From positions 124,001 to 188,000 of the forward strand of contig MJAN01000004.1 in the NCBI GenBank assembly GCA_001875255.1: a stretch of DNA of 64,000 nt. Direction: 5' to 3'. Made by a program: the position numbers and the translations under genes. Positions 1 to 10,659 of this stretch are shown piece by piece. This DNA comes from Candidatus Sabulitectum silens. Its GTDB lineage: Bacteria; Fermentibacterota; Fermentibacteria; Fermentibacterales; JCC-6. Position 1 is the stretch's first letter; every line of letters starts with the position of its first letter. The notes below the pieces were generated by a model. That model did no database searches and was not told where the DNA came from. It saw only the letters and a list, made by a program, of their open reading frames with translations.

Positions 1-232
1 CAAGAATGTCAAAGTTGAAAACCGCGTGTTCCGCGATTGATCCGTGTCCGTACTTGAAAACGATCGTTCTGTTGGATTTCCTGGCCTCTTCCACCTCTAT
101 CGACGCATTCCTGCGGAGCTCGTTCACCGGAGCGGGGTCCCTGCTTATTCGGGCATATGCCGCGGAGACCGTTTCAGGTGTGTTCGAGCAGTTCTCCCTG
201 TCCGTGTTGTATCCCGCGAGAATGACTCTCAA
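1..232 (-). CDS. thyX: FAD-dependent thymidylate synthase ThyX-like, N-terminal part, cut by window edge
   Basis: The minus-strand frame starts with TTG at 232 behind an AGGAGG Shine-Dalgarno (about 237-243) and stays open to the window edge, giving 77 residues. It contains TPETVSAAYARISRDP and, near the edge, KYGHGSIAEHAVFNFDI, which resembles the ThyX segment before the flavin/dUMP-binding region. ThyX makes dTMP from dUMP using methylenetetrahydrofolate and reduced flavin. The start overlaps the stop of the glycosidase gene by 4 nt (TTGA), so the two are probably co-transcribed. Most of the gene, including the RHRxxS motif region, lies outside the window, so the family call rests on the N-terminal pattern only. 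Confidence 0.72.
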   Translation of the reverse strand, partial: MRVILAGYNTDRENCSNTPETVSAAYARISRDPAPVNELRRNASIEVEEARKSNRTIVFKYGHGSIAEHAVFNFDIL

Positions 233-1379
233 TTTGTCCTCCTAGGGTTTTCCGGCGGCAAGCTCCGCCATGGGGTTTCGTAGGGCAGTCTGATCCGCAT
301 AAGATAATCCAGTTCCCTGACCGGGTCAGGGAAAGCAGGGCCCTTCTGATGATGGAAAGGGAACGGTAGAGATCCCTGGCAAGGGGCACGAGCCCCCAGC
401 CTCCTTCGATCAGAGGGAGATCCTCCACGAACCTGGACATATCCTCAACGGCACCGTTCAGCCAGACCACCGCGTCCCCGGGGTCGTTTCCACTGATGGC
501 ACCGGAAAGCCTGGCGATTATCTCTCCTCCGGTCTCTCCGGTTTTCCAGGGAGAATGGTGAAACTCCCGCATGAGTTCCCAGCCCCTGGTGTGCTCCCCC
601 AGGGCTTCGGGCCACTCCCTGGGAAGCCCTGCTGAGGCCTTGAGCTCCATGACAGCATGCAGGGCGGCGGGAAAGATCTCCGAGGGATTCAGGAACCACC
701 AGCTCTTCTCCGGTTTCCTCCCGGCAACCCCGGCCAGGAACACCCTCCTGAGGCAGTAATCGGTTGCGAGAAGGTTATCCCAGATCACAGGAGGGGATCC
801 CAGGAGCTGCTCCGCCCGGGAGGTATCAGAAAGTGAGGGGGAAACCACACGGGGTCCTGTCCAGAAAGACTTCCAGCCATAGGGGATGTCCTTCCGCCAT
901 GTATCGAGGTATTCCTCACCCCCGGGGAAGCTTTCCATGAACTCTCCGCAGTAGACCGAGGGACAGAGTACAACCGGCAGACCGGTCCCCTCGAGTGCCC
1001 TCTCAGCGAAGAGAAGCTGTCTTTCCGCGAGGTCCGAGGCGGATGTTTCCGGCACATCGTCAAAGAGAATGCCCAGACCGGCTGCTCCGGAATCCTCGGC
1101 CCTTAGAAGCTTTTCCCTGGCGTGACGCCATTCGCCGTCCCGGAAACGCCAGGGACTTACGGAAAAGAAGAAGGCCGTTGCCCCCCCCATGCAGCCCTGA
1201 AGCTCCTTCCATTCATCCGCGGGGTAGGGTTCCCTCCAGAGGATCCTGTGCCGGGGGTCGTTCTTGGGGGCATAGAAATAGGCCGGCGAATCAAGGCTGG
1301 AAAGCTCCTCAAGGAGTATCTTCCTCTGTCTCGGTGAATAGGGTTTGCCGTAGAACCCCTCAACTATTCCCAGGTACAC
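229..1379 (-). CDS. GH84-type beta-N-acetylglucosaminidase-like protein
   Basis: The protein of about 384 aa opens with GIVEGFYGKPYS, the family GH84 (O-GlcNAcase/hyaluronidase) signature at the first beta strand. It has a double-aspartate segment LGILFDDV near residue 110, where GH84 enzymes place the catalytic acid and the residue polarising the substrate acetamido group. A later PVIWDNLLATDY segment matches the conserved W-D-N region. The GTG start at 1379 has GGAGG just upstream. No signal peptide is evident, so it may act in the cytoplasm. A frameshift near 310-330 changes the C-terminus; after correction the tail ends at 229 in a 4-nt overlap with thyX. The substrate is inferred from family only. 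Confidence 0.75.
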
Positions 1380-1465
1380 TGAACCTCCATCCTTATTATG
1401 TTATGTTCAATTTCACAGCTTCACATTATACAAGAATTCATTGTCTGGAAAAGAGGAGTATCAGC

Positions 1466-3153
1466 ATGGCCAAACGCATAGTTGAATGTGTTCCCAACAT
1501 TTCCGAGGGAAGAAACCAATCGGTGATAGATTCAGTGGTAAAAGCAGCATCCGCGGTCAAGGGGGCCTCGGTGCTGGATGTGGACCCCGGCGCCGCCACC
1601 AACAGAACGGTGATCACCATAGCCGGAGAACCGGAAGCCGTGGTTCAGGCCGCCTTCAACGTGATCGAAGCAGCCGGGGAACTCATCGACATGAGCAAAC
1701 AGCAGGCGCCCACCCGAGGCATGGAGCCACCGATGTCTGCCCCTTCGTTCCAGTGAGCGGAATAACCATGGAGGAGTGCGCCGATCTGGCCAGGCAGCTG
1801 GGCGAACGGGTGGGAAGAGAGCTGGAAATACCTGTATATCTCTATGAGTACGCCGCATCCAAACCCGAATGGCAGAAGCTTCCCAACATCCGCCAGGGCG
1901 AGTACGAGGCCCTTCCGGAAAAGCTTGGCAAACCGGAATGGAAACCGGACTATGGCCCCAACCAGTGGAATGATAAGGTTGCCCGCACCGGTGTATGTAC
2001 CATAGGAGCCAGGAACTTCCTCATTGCCTACAATGTCAACCTGAATACAACCGATACCTCCATGGCCAAGGAGATCGCCCTCACCATAAGGGACACCGGC
2101 AGAACCAAGAGAACCCCGGACTGGAAGTTCGCCCGGGACGAGAACGGCAAGAAGATAAAGGTTCCCGGCCGGCTGAAGAACTGCAAGGCCACCGGCTGGT
2201 TCATAGAGGAGTACAACACCGCCCAGGTTACCATGAACCTCACCGATATTTCGGTAACACCCCTGCACATAGGATACGAGGTAACGAAGGAAGAGGCGGA
2301 AAAGCTGGGGCTGGCGGTAACCGGAAGCGAAGTTGTGGGCCTGGTGCCCCTCAGTGCCATGGTGGAAGCCGGCAGATACTTCCTGGACAAACAGAACAGG
2401 GCCCTGATGGCAACGGGCAAGATGGCCAAGACCACAGGTGCCCCTGAAGGTGAGCTGGTTAATCTTGCCATAAAGTCCATGGGGCTCAACGATGTGGCCG
2501 AGTTCGTACCAGGGAAGAAGATAATCGAGTACATGATAGCCGATAAATCGGTGAATCTTTCCGGCATGACCTGCAGGGAATTCTGCGATGAACTCTCCAT
2601 CGACAGCCCTGCCCCCGGAGGGGGAAGCGCAGCTGCCCTGATGGGCGCCGTGGGAGCGGGGCTTTCCAGTATGGTGGCAAACCTGACGGTAAGAAACAGG
2701 AAGTGCAGGTCCAGCTGGGAGGAGATGCTTGAGCTGGCACCCGGCGCCCAGAGTATCAAGGAATACCTCTTGAATGCAATCGACGAAGACACAAGGGCCT
2801 CAACAACTGGATGGATACCGCCAGATCGAAGGGCGATGTTCAGGCGGCGGTAAAGGGTGCGGTAGAGGTCCCTCTGGGGTTCTCCAGCGGGCACCGAAGG
2901 TGGCTGAAATGGCAATGGCCCTGGTGGAAAGGGGCATGCAGTCAAGTCTTTCCGATGCCGGGGTTGCCGCAGCCTCGGCCCTGGCATGCGCCACCGGGGC
3001 ATATTACAACGTACTCATCAACATTCCTGAGATCGAAGACGCCGCCTACAGGGAAAACACCATTGCCAGGCGGAAGAACTTCTGGAGGAGACCCGTCGAG
3101 TGGCATCCATGGTGGAAGACAGGGTCATGGCCAAACTGAAGAATGAAGGCTGA
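1466..3153 (+). CDS. ftcD: Glutamate formimidoyltransferase / formimidoyl-THF cyclodeaminase (frameshifted)
   Basis: ATG at 1466 follows AGAGGAG. The N-terminus KRIVECVPNISEGRN is the classic formiminotransferase start, and the C-terminal third carries SPAPGGGSAAALMGAVGAG, the cyclodeaminase signature. The gene therefore encodes the fused bifunctional enzyme that moves the formimino group from formiminoglutamate to tetrahydrofolate and releases ammonia, at the end of histidine degradation. About 560 aa are recovered by joining frames at roughly 1715, 2800, 2875 and 3070. The first break matches loss of one G in a GGG run. HutH lies 20 kb away; no hutU or hutI is visible in the window. Transketolase follows after 3 nt. 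Confidence 0.88.
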
Positions 3154-3156
3154 ACA

Positions 3157-5079
3157 TTGAATATCGAAAGAACGAAATTCATTCCCCGGTCACTTCCGGA
3201 AGATACCATATCCAGCCTTAAAGGTCTTTGCCGCAGGGCCAGGGTGAACATTCTCAAAATGACTTCCCTTGCAGGCAGCGGTCATCCCGGGGGCTCCATG
3301 AGCAGCCTTGAGATCTACGCTCTTCTCTGGAGCCAGGCGGCGGTGGACCCGGCGAACCCTTCAATGCCCGGCCGGGACAGAATAGTGGTAAGCCACGGAC
3401 ACACCTCTCCCGGGGTCTATTCGGTGCTGGGAGCCCTGGAATTCTTTGACCTCCACAGCGCGGTTGTTTCCTTCAGACTTGGTGGAAGCGATTTCGAAGG
3501 CCATATCGAAAGGCACCTCCCGGGTGTTGAACTCACCACGGGCAATCTGGGACAGGGTCTCAGTTCAGCGGTTGGAATGGCCCTGATCGACAGGCTGAAC
3601 GGCCATGACAACCATGTATGGGTGGTCTCCGGCGACGGCGAGAACCAGAAGGGACAGATATCCGAGGCCAGAAGATTCGCCGCAAGGTACCAGCTGAGCA
3701 ATCTTACCTACATAGTGGATGTTAACAGGCTGCAGATTTCCGGTGAAACCAGCAGCATCATGCCTGTGGACCTCGAGGCCGAGTTCCAGGCGTCGGGCTG
3801 GGATGTTGTCACCACCAATGGCCACGACCTCGCCGGTCTCTACGCCGCCCTGAGGCCAGAGGGGCAGAACAGCCCCAGGCTGGTACTTGCGGAAACAGTT
3901 ATGGGCAAGGGCGTATCCTTCATGGAGAACAGAGAGGACTTCCACGGAAGGGCTCTGAAAACCGATGAGCTGAAGGCGGCCCTTGGGGAACTGGGGGCAA
4001 AGGACGACATGGATATCCTTCGGGAAGAGCGCAGGGGATTCCTGAAGGGGGATATGAACCGCTACAGGGAAGATATTCTTTACCACAACGCAAAGAACAC
4101 AGGCGAACCGCGCACATACACAGCGGACCACAGGGGCGACAACCGAAGCGCCTGGGGTAAAGCCCTTCTGGACATAGCGGGGGCCAATCCCGGGGATGTC
4201 CCGGTGGTCTTCGACTGCGACCTGGCCGGCAGCGTGAAAACCGCCGAGTTCGGCAGGACCTACCCCGACAACTTCTTTCAGACAGGCATCATGGAACACC
4301 ACACCGCCGCCATGGCCGGTGGTGCTTCCCTGGCGGACCGCCTGGTCTTCTGGAGCGATTTCGGCGTTTTCGCCATCGATGAGACCTTCAACCAGCACAG
4401 GCTCAATGATATAAACCACACCAATCTGAAGGTGGTGGCAACCCACTGCGGACTTGATGTGGGCCCCGACGGCAAGACCCACCACTGCATCAAGTACGCC
4501 GGGCTCACCAGGCCCTGCCGAACTACAGGACAATCGTTCCCGCCGACCCCAACCAGACCGACAGGGCCATAAGGTACGCCGCTTCAACACCGGGGAACTT
4601 CTTCATCGCCATGGGCAGGTCGAAGCTGCCGGTGATAACCGGTTCAGCCGGAGACCCGTTCTTTGCCGGGGATTACCGTTTCGACTTCGGAAAGACCGAC
4701 CGTCTCAGGACCGGCGGGGACATAGCCGTTCTCGCCATGGCCCATGTGCGCCAAGTCCCTTGACCTTGCGGATATCCTTGCGGTGGGAGGCATTTCCTGC
4801 GATGTGATGGGGGTAAGCTGCCCCAATGCCCTTCCCGGGGAACTTGTGGATCATCTCAGAGACTTCAGATGCGTAGTGACCTACGAAGACCACGACAGGG
4901 AAACCGGTCTGGGGGCATCGGTGGCCCTTGCCATGTCCCATGCTGGAGAAATGCCCCCCCTGCTCCGCTTCGGTGTCCATGAATACGGAATGAGCGGCGA
5001 AGCCGATGAACTCTACACCATCCAGGGGCTGCAGCCTGAGCAGGTCGCCGAGGATGTGATAGCTTTCCTTCGGGGCTGA
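3157..5079 (+). CDS. tkt: Transketolase (frameshifted)
   Basis: The ~640 aa thiamine-diphosphate enzyme interconverts sugar phosphates in the non-oxidative pentose phosphate pathway. Visible marks are SGHPGGSMSS near the start, GNLGQGLSSAVGMA, the ThDP/Mg motif beginning GDGENQKGQ, and in the pyrimidine domain GIMEHHTAAMAGG, which carries the catalytic Glu, followed by FWSDFGVF. The TTG start at 3157 lies just after the ftcD stop, with GAAGG upstream. Frameshifts near 4510 and 4745 split it into three frames. It ends 1 nt before the convergent flavoprotein gene, with no terminator hairpin between them. It could be transcribed with ftcD. Confidence 0.9.
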
Positions 5080-5080
5080 G

Positions 5081-6159
5081 TCAGGGTTTAAGAAGGCTGG
5101 AGTAGTCCGCCTGGCCACAGATGATGTTCCAGTATTTTTCGAACCATCTGTCGCTGCGCTTCAGGGCTCCGTTGGCCAGCATACTGAAGGGTTTGCGATA
5201 AAGTAGCGTTCTGTACCTCAGTGACTGCTTCACCAGCCGGACACACCTGGCGTTCTCGTGCCAGGTTTCCCCGCCGGAAATGATCGCCTCCGCAACGGCG
5301 AAACCGCTCTCTATAGCGTGGGAAATACCCTCCCCGGAGACCCTGTCGCACAGGCAGGCGGCGTCACCGGCCAGCAGACAGCTCCCCCTTCCCGGGATTA
5401 CCCGCTGGTTTCCTCCGGGCAGAATGGCGCCCCTTACCGGGCTGGAAGTTCCAAGGCCGGTGTGCACAAGCAGCCTTTTCATCATGTCCTGCAGATTCCC
5501 GTGGGGATCCTGAAAGGAACCTATACCGGCAACGGCATCGCCCACCCTGGGAAACAGCCAGCCATAACCTGTCATCCCGCTGAAAAAGAAGATCTGCATG
5601 CCCAGCTCACGGAATGGTTCCAGAGCTTTTCCGGAAAGGGGGACCACAACGCTGAGTGAAGGGCTCTGCCTTATTGTCCTGCCCCCAAGGAAACACTTTC
5701 TGACAGTGCTGGAAGCGCCGTCGGCGCCGACGATCCTCTCAAAGGGTACCCCGCTCCGGAACTGAAGATGGCTCTGCTTCCGGCCAATTCTGCGAATGTG
5801 CCCTCCATGGGTCTTGCGCCCTCTTCCAGAGCCCGCCGCCTGAGAAAGGAATCGAAACCGGTCCGGTTGATGAGGTGAACCGGGGGATCGCCCTTTCTGT
5901 ACGTCCGCAGTTGCTGGAAATCCCAGGTGATGGTCATGGTGGAGTGGGTCTGAACGGTGAGATCCCTGATCTCTTCGGTGGTGAGCATTCCCGACTGGGT
6001 TAGAAGGCTGACAGCCCTGCGGGAAAGAACACCCCCGCAGATCTTGGGCCTGGGGAATACCGCGGCATCGGCAAGGATACAGTTAACCCCTGCCCTTGAC
6101 AGTTTCCATGCACATGCGGAGCCCGAGGGTCCCGCTCCTACAACGAGGATATCCTTCAT
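5081..6159 (-). CDS. Geranylgeranyl-reductase-family FAD-dependent oxidoreductase (frameshifted)
   Basis: The N-terminus ILVVGAGPSGSACAWKL is a Rossmann FAD-binding GxGxxG motif. The segment KICGGVLSRRA fits the PxxKxCGG region of the geranylgeranyl reductase family, and LLAGDAACLCDRVSGEGI is the second FAD motif (GDA...GEGI). Such enzymes reduce isoprenoid chains or other lipid alkenes; the substrate here is unknown. The length of about 359 aa is normal for the family. One frame change lies around 5660-5760. It is the last gene of the long minus-strand run, separated from tldE by a G/C-rich hairpin. Confidence 0.75.
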
Positions 6160-6208
6160 CCTGCGATAATATGAACTGACAGGTTCCGGGGAAAGTGGAA
6201 GGACATCA

Positions 6209-6239
6209 CCCCCCCGGAAGGATACTCCTCCCGGGGGGG
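6209..6239 (-). terminator. G/C-rich hairpin between tldE and the flavoprotein gene
   Basis: A CCCCCCCGG arm (6209-6217) pairs with CCGGGGGGG (6231-6239), and the 13-nt interval contains a further AGGA/TCCT pairing around a TAC loop. The hairpin lies 10 nt past the tldE stop on the minus strand. No T-run follows, so it may be a weak terminator, an RNA-stability hairpin or an attenuator rather than a classic intrinsic terminator. Base counts in the C/G runs are suspect given the homopolymer errors in this window. Confidence 0.5.
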
Positions 6240-6249
6240 AGAGACAGCT

Positions 6250-7613
6250 TTAGAAGCTTTCAGCGCAATCGGTTATGCTCACATTATCAACCAGTATCCA
6301 CGAGGGAACGGAAACCGCCGAGGGTTCCCTTCTTCCGTAGGTGTTCGATGTGTTCACACTGACCGTGTCCGAGGAGATGCCGAGTATGTTGCCGAAAATG
6401 GTCTGGAAACGGTCGGTTATCCTGCTGCTGAATATGGGGCTGACCACCTTCCCCTTCTTCACAAGAACCGCGCTGAATCGGCTGCTTCCCGTGAACATGC
6501 CCCTGCTCATGTTTGGCATGTTCATGTAGTGGATCGCCGGAATGTAGAGAACCGTTTCCTCACCGGAAACCTCCTCCAGGAAATCGGCGGAGCCGGTTCC
6601 CGGTTCCATCGCAAGGCAACCGGCGTTGGCGGTGGCCTCCTTGCCGTACTTGGAGGCGGTGTTCCTGTCGTAGATCAACCCGGCGAAAACGCCATGGTCT
6701 ATCACAGGAAGCTTCCTGGCCGGGGCTCCGGAGTCGCTGAGCGGATCCCGGAAGACGTTTTCGTGACCGGGGTCGTCGTTCACCGTGACGGATTCGTGAA
6801 GGACCTTGTCCCCGGGAGTGTTCCCGGAGGTCCATCCCATTTTCATCTCCCAGGTCCTGCCTGACATGCCGGTCCAAACCGCCATTCCCAGGAGGTCCCC
6901 TATGGCCTGTGAACCAAAAACCACACGGTACTTCCCGGGGTCCACCATGAATCCGGGGTTGTTGAGATAAACGGGAAGCAGATCGGTGAACTCCTTCACG
7001 GTCCTTTCCGCGGTTACGTCCCCGGCACGCCAGCCGGTCTGCCAGCTGGCCAGTTCCCACATCTCCTCCGGATGCTTGAGAACACAGGTAAACTGATGGT
7101 CGGTGAGAAGCCGCCTGGCGGTGAAGCCGCTGGCGGTGGTGGCAAGGAAGGTCTCAGTGCTTCCGCTTGACCATGAGCCGGAATAGTTGTAGCCGCTTCC
7201 GGAACCGCTGATGATCCTGGAATAGATCCCCTCCTTCACCGAGGGTCGAGTTTGTCCAGCTCCGGGTCGTACTGGCTCTCTTCGTCGATGTTCGATGTGA
7301 TTTCAGCAAGAATGGGCTGATAGTCCATTTCGCTGGACTTCTCCGCCTTCCGTGAGACCATCAGTATCATTGCCAGAAGGTCTTCCGGGGAGTCCACCTC
7401 CCCCAGATGGGTGTGGGTGCCCTTCCTGCGGCCGGAGATGACCTCGATGTCCATTCTGGTCAGTTCCTCGCTGGTGTTCAGACTGACGGAGTTATTCCCT
7501 ATCCGCATGAGGTGGCTGTTCTCGTGATGCAGATGGATGGAGGCACGTATGCCCCTGGCGGCGGCCAGATCCCTTGCCGCAGTCACGGTGTTCTTCGCTT
7601 TTTCGCTGAGCAT
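6250..7613 (-). CDS. tldE: TldE/PmbA-family subunit (frameshifted)
   Basis: Two frames (7236-7613 and 6250-7239) join at about 7240 to give ~454 aa. The N-terminal part resembles the TldD/PmbA N-terminal domain (residues ~1-120) and the rest the C-terminal TldE domain. It lacks the HExxxH zinc motif that its neighbour tldD has, as expected for the non-catalytic partner. TldD and TldE form a protease heterodimer that trims modified peptides and degrades unfolded peptides in known bacteria and archaea. The gene starts 3 nt after the tldD stop, so the two should be translated together. The apparent two-ORF structure is read as a sequencing frameshift. Confidence 0.8.
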
Positions 7614-7616
7614 GAC

Positions 7617-9101
7617 CTACCTCCTCTCTCCGGAAATGACATTATCGAATCTTACCACGGGAACTCCGTGGCCGAGCTCCATCACCTGATTGGGTTCTCC
7701 CTTGCCGCAGTTCTCCACCTGCTCCACCCTCCATGTGCCCTCGTCGCCCACGGCGGTAAGATTGTTGTAGAACTCCACGGTGTGTCCCTGATATGAAGGG
7801 TTTCGCAGTATCCGGGTGACTTCGCCGTTCTTAACTTCCCATGCAATCTCGCAGCCGAAATGGAAGTGTTCACGGTTGGAGCCGATGGACCAGCTTGTGG
7901 GGTTGTCCACGATAATGCCATCTTCCGTGGCGGCGACTATTTCATCAAGGGATCCGTCGGAGCCGGGAAGTATGTTCACATTGGTCATTCTGTCGATGGG
8001 AGCCCTGTAGAAGGCTGTGGACCTGCTTGCTCCTCCGCTTTCGGAGAATACCTTCCTGCCCGCCCTCTGGTTGGCTTCGCTTATCATGGCCCTGGATGTG
8101 AGACAGTTCACCAGAAGGCCCTTTTCTATCAGCATGTAATCCCTCTCGGGGGTTCCCTCGTCGTCGAAGCCGAAACTGCCGGGGCTGTTCACGATGGAAC
8201 CATAGGCGCTTACATTGAGCTTCTCCGAACCGTACTTCAGTTTTCCGAAGGAATCGAGGTTAACGAAACTGCCACCGGCGTAGGAGAGTTCGTAACCCAG
8301 TATCCTGTCCAGCTCCAAGGGATGGCCTATGGTTTCGTGCACCTGTAGGTGTCCCTGGCCGGGAAGAAGGATAACGGACCTTTTGCCGTACTCGAGTTCC
8401 GGCGCGGAAATGACCTGTTTCAGCTCGTTCTTTACCCTGGCGGAGTGTCCGCTCCAGAGGCCGGGGTTCGTGAGCATTTCCCATCCCCTGGTTCCCTGGG
8501 GATCGCAGTAAAGGCTCATGGAACGGCGCTGCATCTGACTGTCGGAGTCAAGGGCCATGGCGGTCATGTGGGCGAAGGCGTTCACCAGCCTTCGGGTGGT
8601 CCTGGTGCCCTCGCTGCTCCAGAAGTGAATGAGCATCCTCTGGAGCTGAACCCGGATCATCCTTCTCTGGATCCAGTCCTCCCTAAGAGAATCGTCCACC
8701 TCCTTGAGGAAACCGGTCTTCTCCGCAAGATCGACCTCTATTGGGTCGATCTCGAAGGGGGAGGTGTACTCACCTGTGTGGCCTTCGATGCTGCCCATTT
8801 CCAGTCTTACCTTGACCAGTTTAGAGGCGGAAACGGCGTTTGCATGGGCCCTGTCGAAACATTCATCGATGTTGCCAAGCCGGCTGGTGGCGGCGAAACC
8901 CCAGGCCCCGCCGTGGAGTACCCTGACGCCGAGGCCGCTCTCAACATTTGTATCGTTCGCCTCAAGATTGCCGTCGAGGATGATGAACATCTCGGAACTG
9001 TCATCCTGATACCAGCGGGCATCTGTGTACTGCGCTCCTGTTTTCATTATGCGCCGTATGTTCTCGGTTACCTTTTTTCCCACATCTTCCAGTGTAGACA
9101 T
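7617..9101 (-). CDS. tldD: TldD-family zinc metalloprotease
   Basis: An intact frame of about 495 aa. The zinc motif HETIGHPLELDR (HExxxH) lies in the middle of the protein, and a C-terminal NCGKGEPNQ supplies the conserved Cys expected as the third metal ligand in TldD. The start is ATG at 9101, preceded by GAAGG; an in-frame ATG at 9116 lacks a clear Shine-Dalgarno. It pairs with tldE immediately downstream. No modified-peptide precursor gene is seen nearby, so a general peptide-degradation role is as likely as maturation of a ribosomal peptide. Confidence 0.9.
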   Translation of the reverse strand: MSTLEDVGKKVTENIRRIMKTGAQYTDARWYQDDSSEMFIILDGNLEANDTNVESGLGVRVLHGGAWGFAATSRLGNIDECFDRAHANAVSASKLVKVRLEMGSIEGHTGEYTSPFEIDPIEVDLAEKTGFLKEVDDSLREDWIQRRMIRVQLQRMLIHFWSSEGTRTTRRLVNAFAHMTAMALDSDSQMQRRSMSLYCDPQGTRGWEMLTNPGLWSGHSARVKNELKQVISAPELEYGKRSVILLPGQGHLQVHETIGHPLELDRILGYELSYAGGSFVNLDSFGKLKYGSEKLNVSAYGSIVNSPGSFGFDDEGTPERDYMLIEKGLLVNCLTSRAMISEANQRAGRKVFSESGGASRSTAFYRAPIDRMTNVNILPGSDGSLDEIVAATEDGIIVDNPTSWSIGSNREHFHFGCEIAWEVKNGEVTRILRNPSYQGHTVEFYNNLTAVGDEGTWRVEQVENCGKGEPNQVMELGHGVPVVRFDNVISGERR

Positions 9102-9120
9102 GAAGCCTTCTTTCATGAAT

Positions 9121-9576
9121 TCAGGGTGTTTCGTTCTTCTTCAACAGCCTAAGTATATCACCCCTGTGCAAATGTCCAGGGTGGAGCACCCTGCAGAACA
9201 CGCCCCTGGCGGGCATTATGCACTTCCCCACCCGGGTGTAGATGTCGCACCGGTCACCGTGGCATTCCTTCCCCACCTGTGTAACCTCAAGGAGGAGGCC
9301 GCCGGGTCCGGAGATGACTCTGCCCGGGGTGAGCTGTGTGATGTCGATGCCATGTATGGTGATGTTCTCGCCGAAATCCCCCGGGGAGATATCAAGGCCG
9401 GTGCTTTCCGCGAAGGAAACCACGCTTTCCCTGTCAAGCAGACTTATCTGCCTGTGCCAGTTCCCGGAATGGGCGTCCTGCTCAAATCCGGTCATGGTTA
9501 CCGCGGCGGAGTCGACCGGTTCCTTGGCGGTTCCCTTCGCCGGGGAGATATTGATGGAGTAAACGGTGAATTCCAT
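9121..9576 (-). CDS. MOSC domain-containing protein
   Basis: A 151-aa protein that is essentially a single MOSC domain. Recognisable segments are DAHSGNWHRQISLLD, PGDFGENITIHGI and EVTQVGKECH, followed by Cys-bearing DRCDIY and VGKCIMPARGVFCRV. MOSC domains bind pyranopterin molybdenum/tungsten cofactor or sulfur; free-standing MOSC proteins of this length are often seen with Mo/W-cofactor users. The window also encodes a tungsten-type aldehyde oxidoreductase at 59-64 kb, so a cofactor-related role is plausible but not shown. It lies 6 nt after the flippase-like gene and 20 nt before tldD, in one apparent operon. Confidence 0.85.
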   Translation of the reverse strand: MEFTVYSINISPAKGTAKEPVDSAAVTMTGFEQDAHSGNWHRQISLLDRESVVSFAESTGLDISPGDFGENITIHGIDITQLTPGRVISGPGGLLLEVTQVGKECHGDRCDIYTRVGKCIMPARGVFCRVLHPGHLHRGDILRLLKKNETP

Positions 9577-9582
9577 TGTCTT

Positions 9583-10659
9583 TCAGTCCTCCGATGGATC
9601 CTCCGGGGATTTGTCCCCGTTCTGTGCGGTTAACAACAAAACATTGTCCCTCATGGTTCCAAGGGCGGTCAGGAAACCTACCCCGGCGGGGATGAACAGT
9701 ATGAACATTCTGTTGAGCAGGGTGAAGAGCGGAAGGAAACCTCCGGGAATCACCGGAGAAAGAAGTATCCCGGTGGCAACTTCGGCTATTCCTCCGGCTC
9801 CGGGGCTGGGGGCGAAATAGGAGATAAAGGTAAGGAGATAGAGGGCGGAAAGCATTGCCGCAAAGGAAACATCCAGGCCCAGCCCCCTGGCTATCAGCCA
9901 TGAAATAGTGAACTTGTTCAGGTAGAGGACACAGGTGAGAAGAACGGACAAAAGGACCACCCCGGGCCTTTTGAAGAGGAACTCCAGACACCAGCGGTGA
10001 TATTCGTTCACCTTTTTTTGAACACCTCCTCGAATCCGGCGATCCTGCCGTGGTCGATCCAGGGAGCCGCTTGAGCACCGCCACCAGAAGCCTGAACAGC
10101 TTCTTGATCACCGATGGCTTGAATATCGCCATTCCAAGGATCACCAGTGCCGCCATGAACAGCCCGGCACAGGCCCATAGAATGGACCTTATGGCAGCGG
10201 ACTCTATCCATCCCTGAAGGAATACAAGTATCACCGCCACTCCCACACCGAAGAAGAGAATGGTCCCTATGAAGTTGAGAACGGACACGGAAACAGCGGC
10301 GCCCAGTGGTATTCCGCCCAGCTTGAGAACGGCTATCTGGGCCGGGCCCCCAGACCCTGGGAGGGGTGACCGCCCCCATGAACATATTGGCTACATTGGC
10401 CCTGAAGCTGAGCATGTATCCCGTTCCGGGCCTTATCTTCCTTATGAAGATGTGATTGCGGACCCCCCCGAGAAAAAGGTCCACCGCAACAAGAAAGATC
10501 CCGGCCAGTATGTAGGGCAGGCTGAGAGCTTCGAATGCTTCCAGGGATTCCGCTCCTCCGGCGGCCACCACAAGCACCGCGATACCTCCGAAGGAAAGAA
10601 GAAGGAGGAGGAAAAGCCCCTTTCAGAGAACCGGAAAGACCCGGCTCACTCCTTTTCAT
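9583..10659 (-). CDS. UPF0104/LPG-synthase-TM-type membrane protein (frameshifted)
   Basis: Joining at least four frame segments gives a polytopic protein of about 358 aa with many hydrophobic helices. The loop YFAPSPGAGGIAEVATG resembles the conserved PxPGGxGxxE loop of the flippase-like/lysylphosphatidylglycerol synthase TM family (YbhN, AglD, MprF N-domain). Members are thought to move lipids or lipid-linked sugars across the inner membrane. Breaks lie at about 10610, 10370, 10080 and 10010. The ATG start at 10659 overlaps the end of the upstream PrsW-like gene by 14 nt. Its position downstream of an Mla-type cassette fits an envelope lipid role, by inference. Confidence 0.72.

Noticed and set aside
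2028-3002. 324-aa minus-strand frame opposite ftcD
   Set aside because: The plus strand encodes the conserved cyclodeaminase region there; the opposite frame is compositional.
3565-4590. 341-aa minus-strand frame opposite transketolase
   Set aside because: Antisense shadow of clear transketolase coding; no recognisable motif.
6250-7613. Two overlapping genes (a short N-domain protein and a 329-aa protein)
   Set aside because: Together they equal one TldE/PmbA protein; the 4-nt overlap arises from a frameshift rather than a gene boundary.
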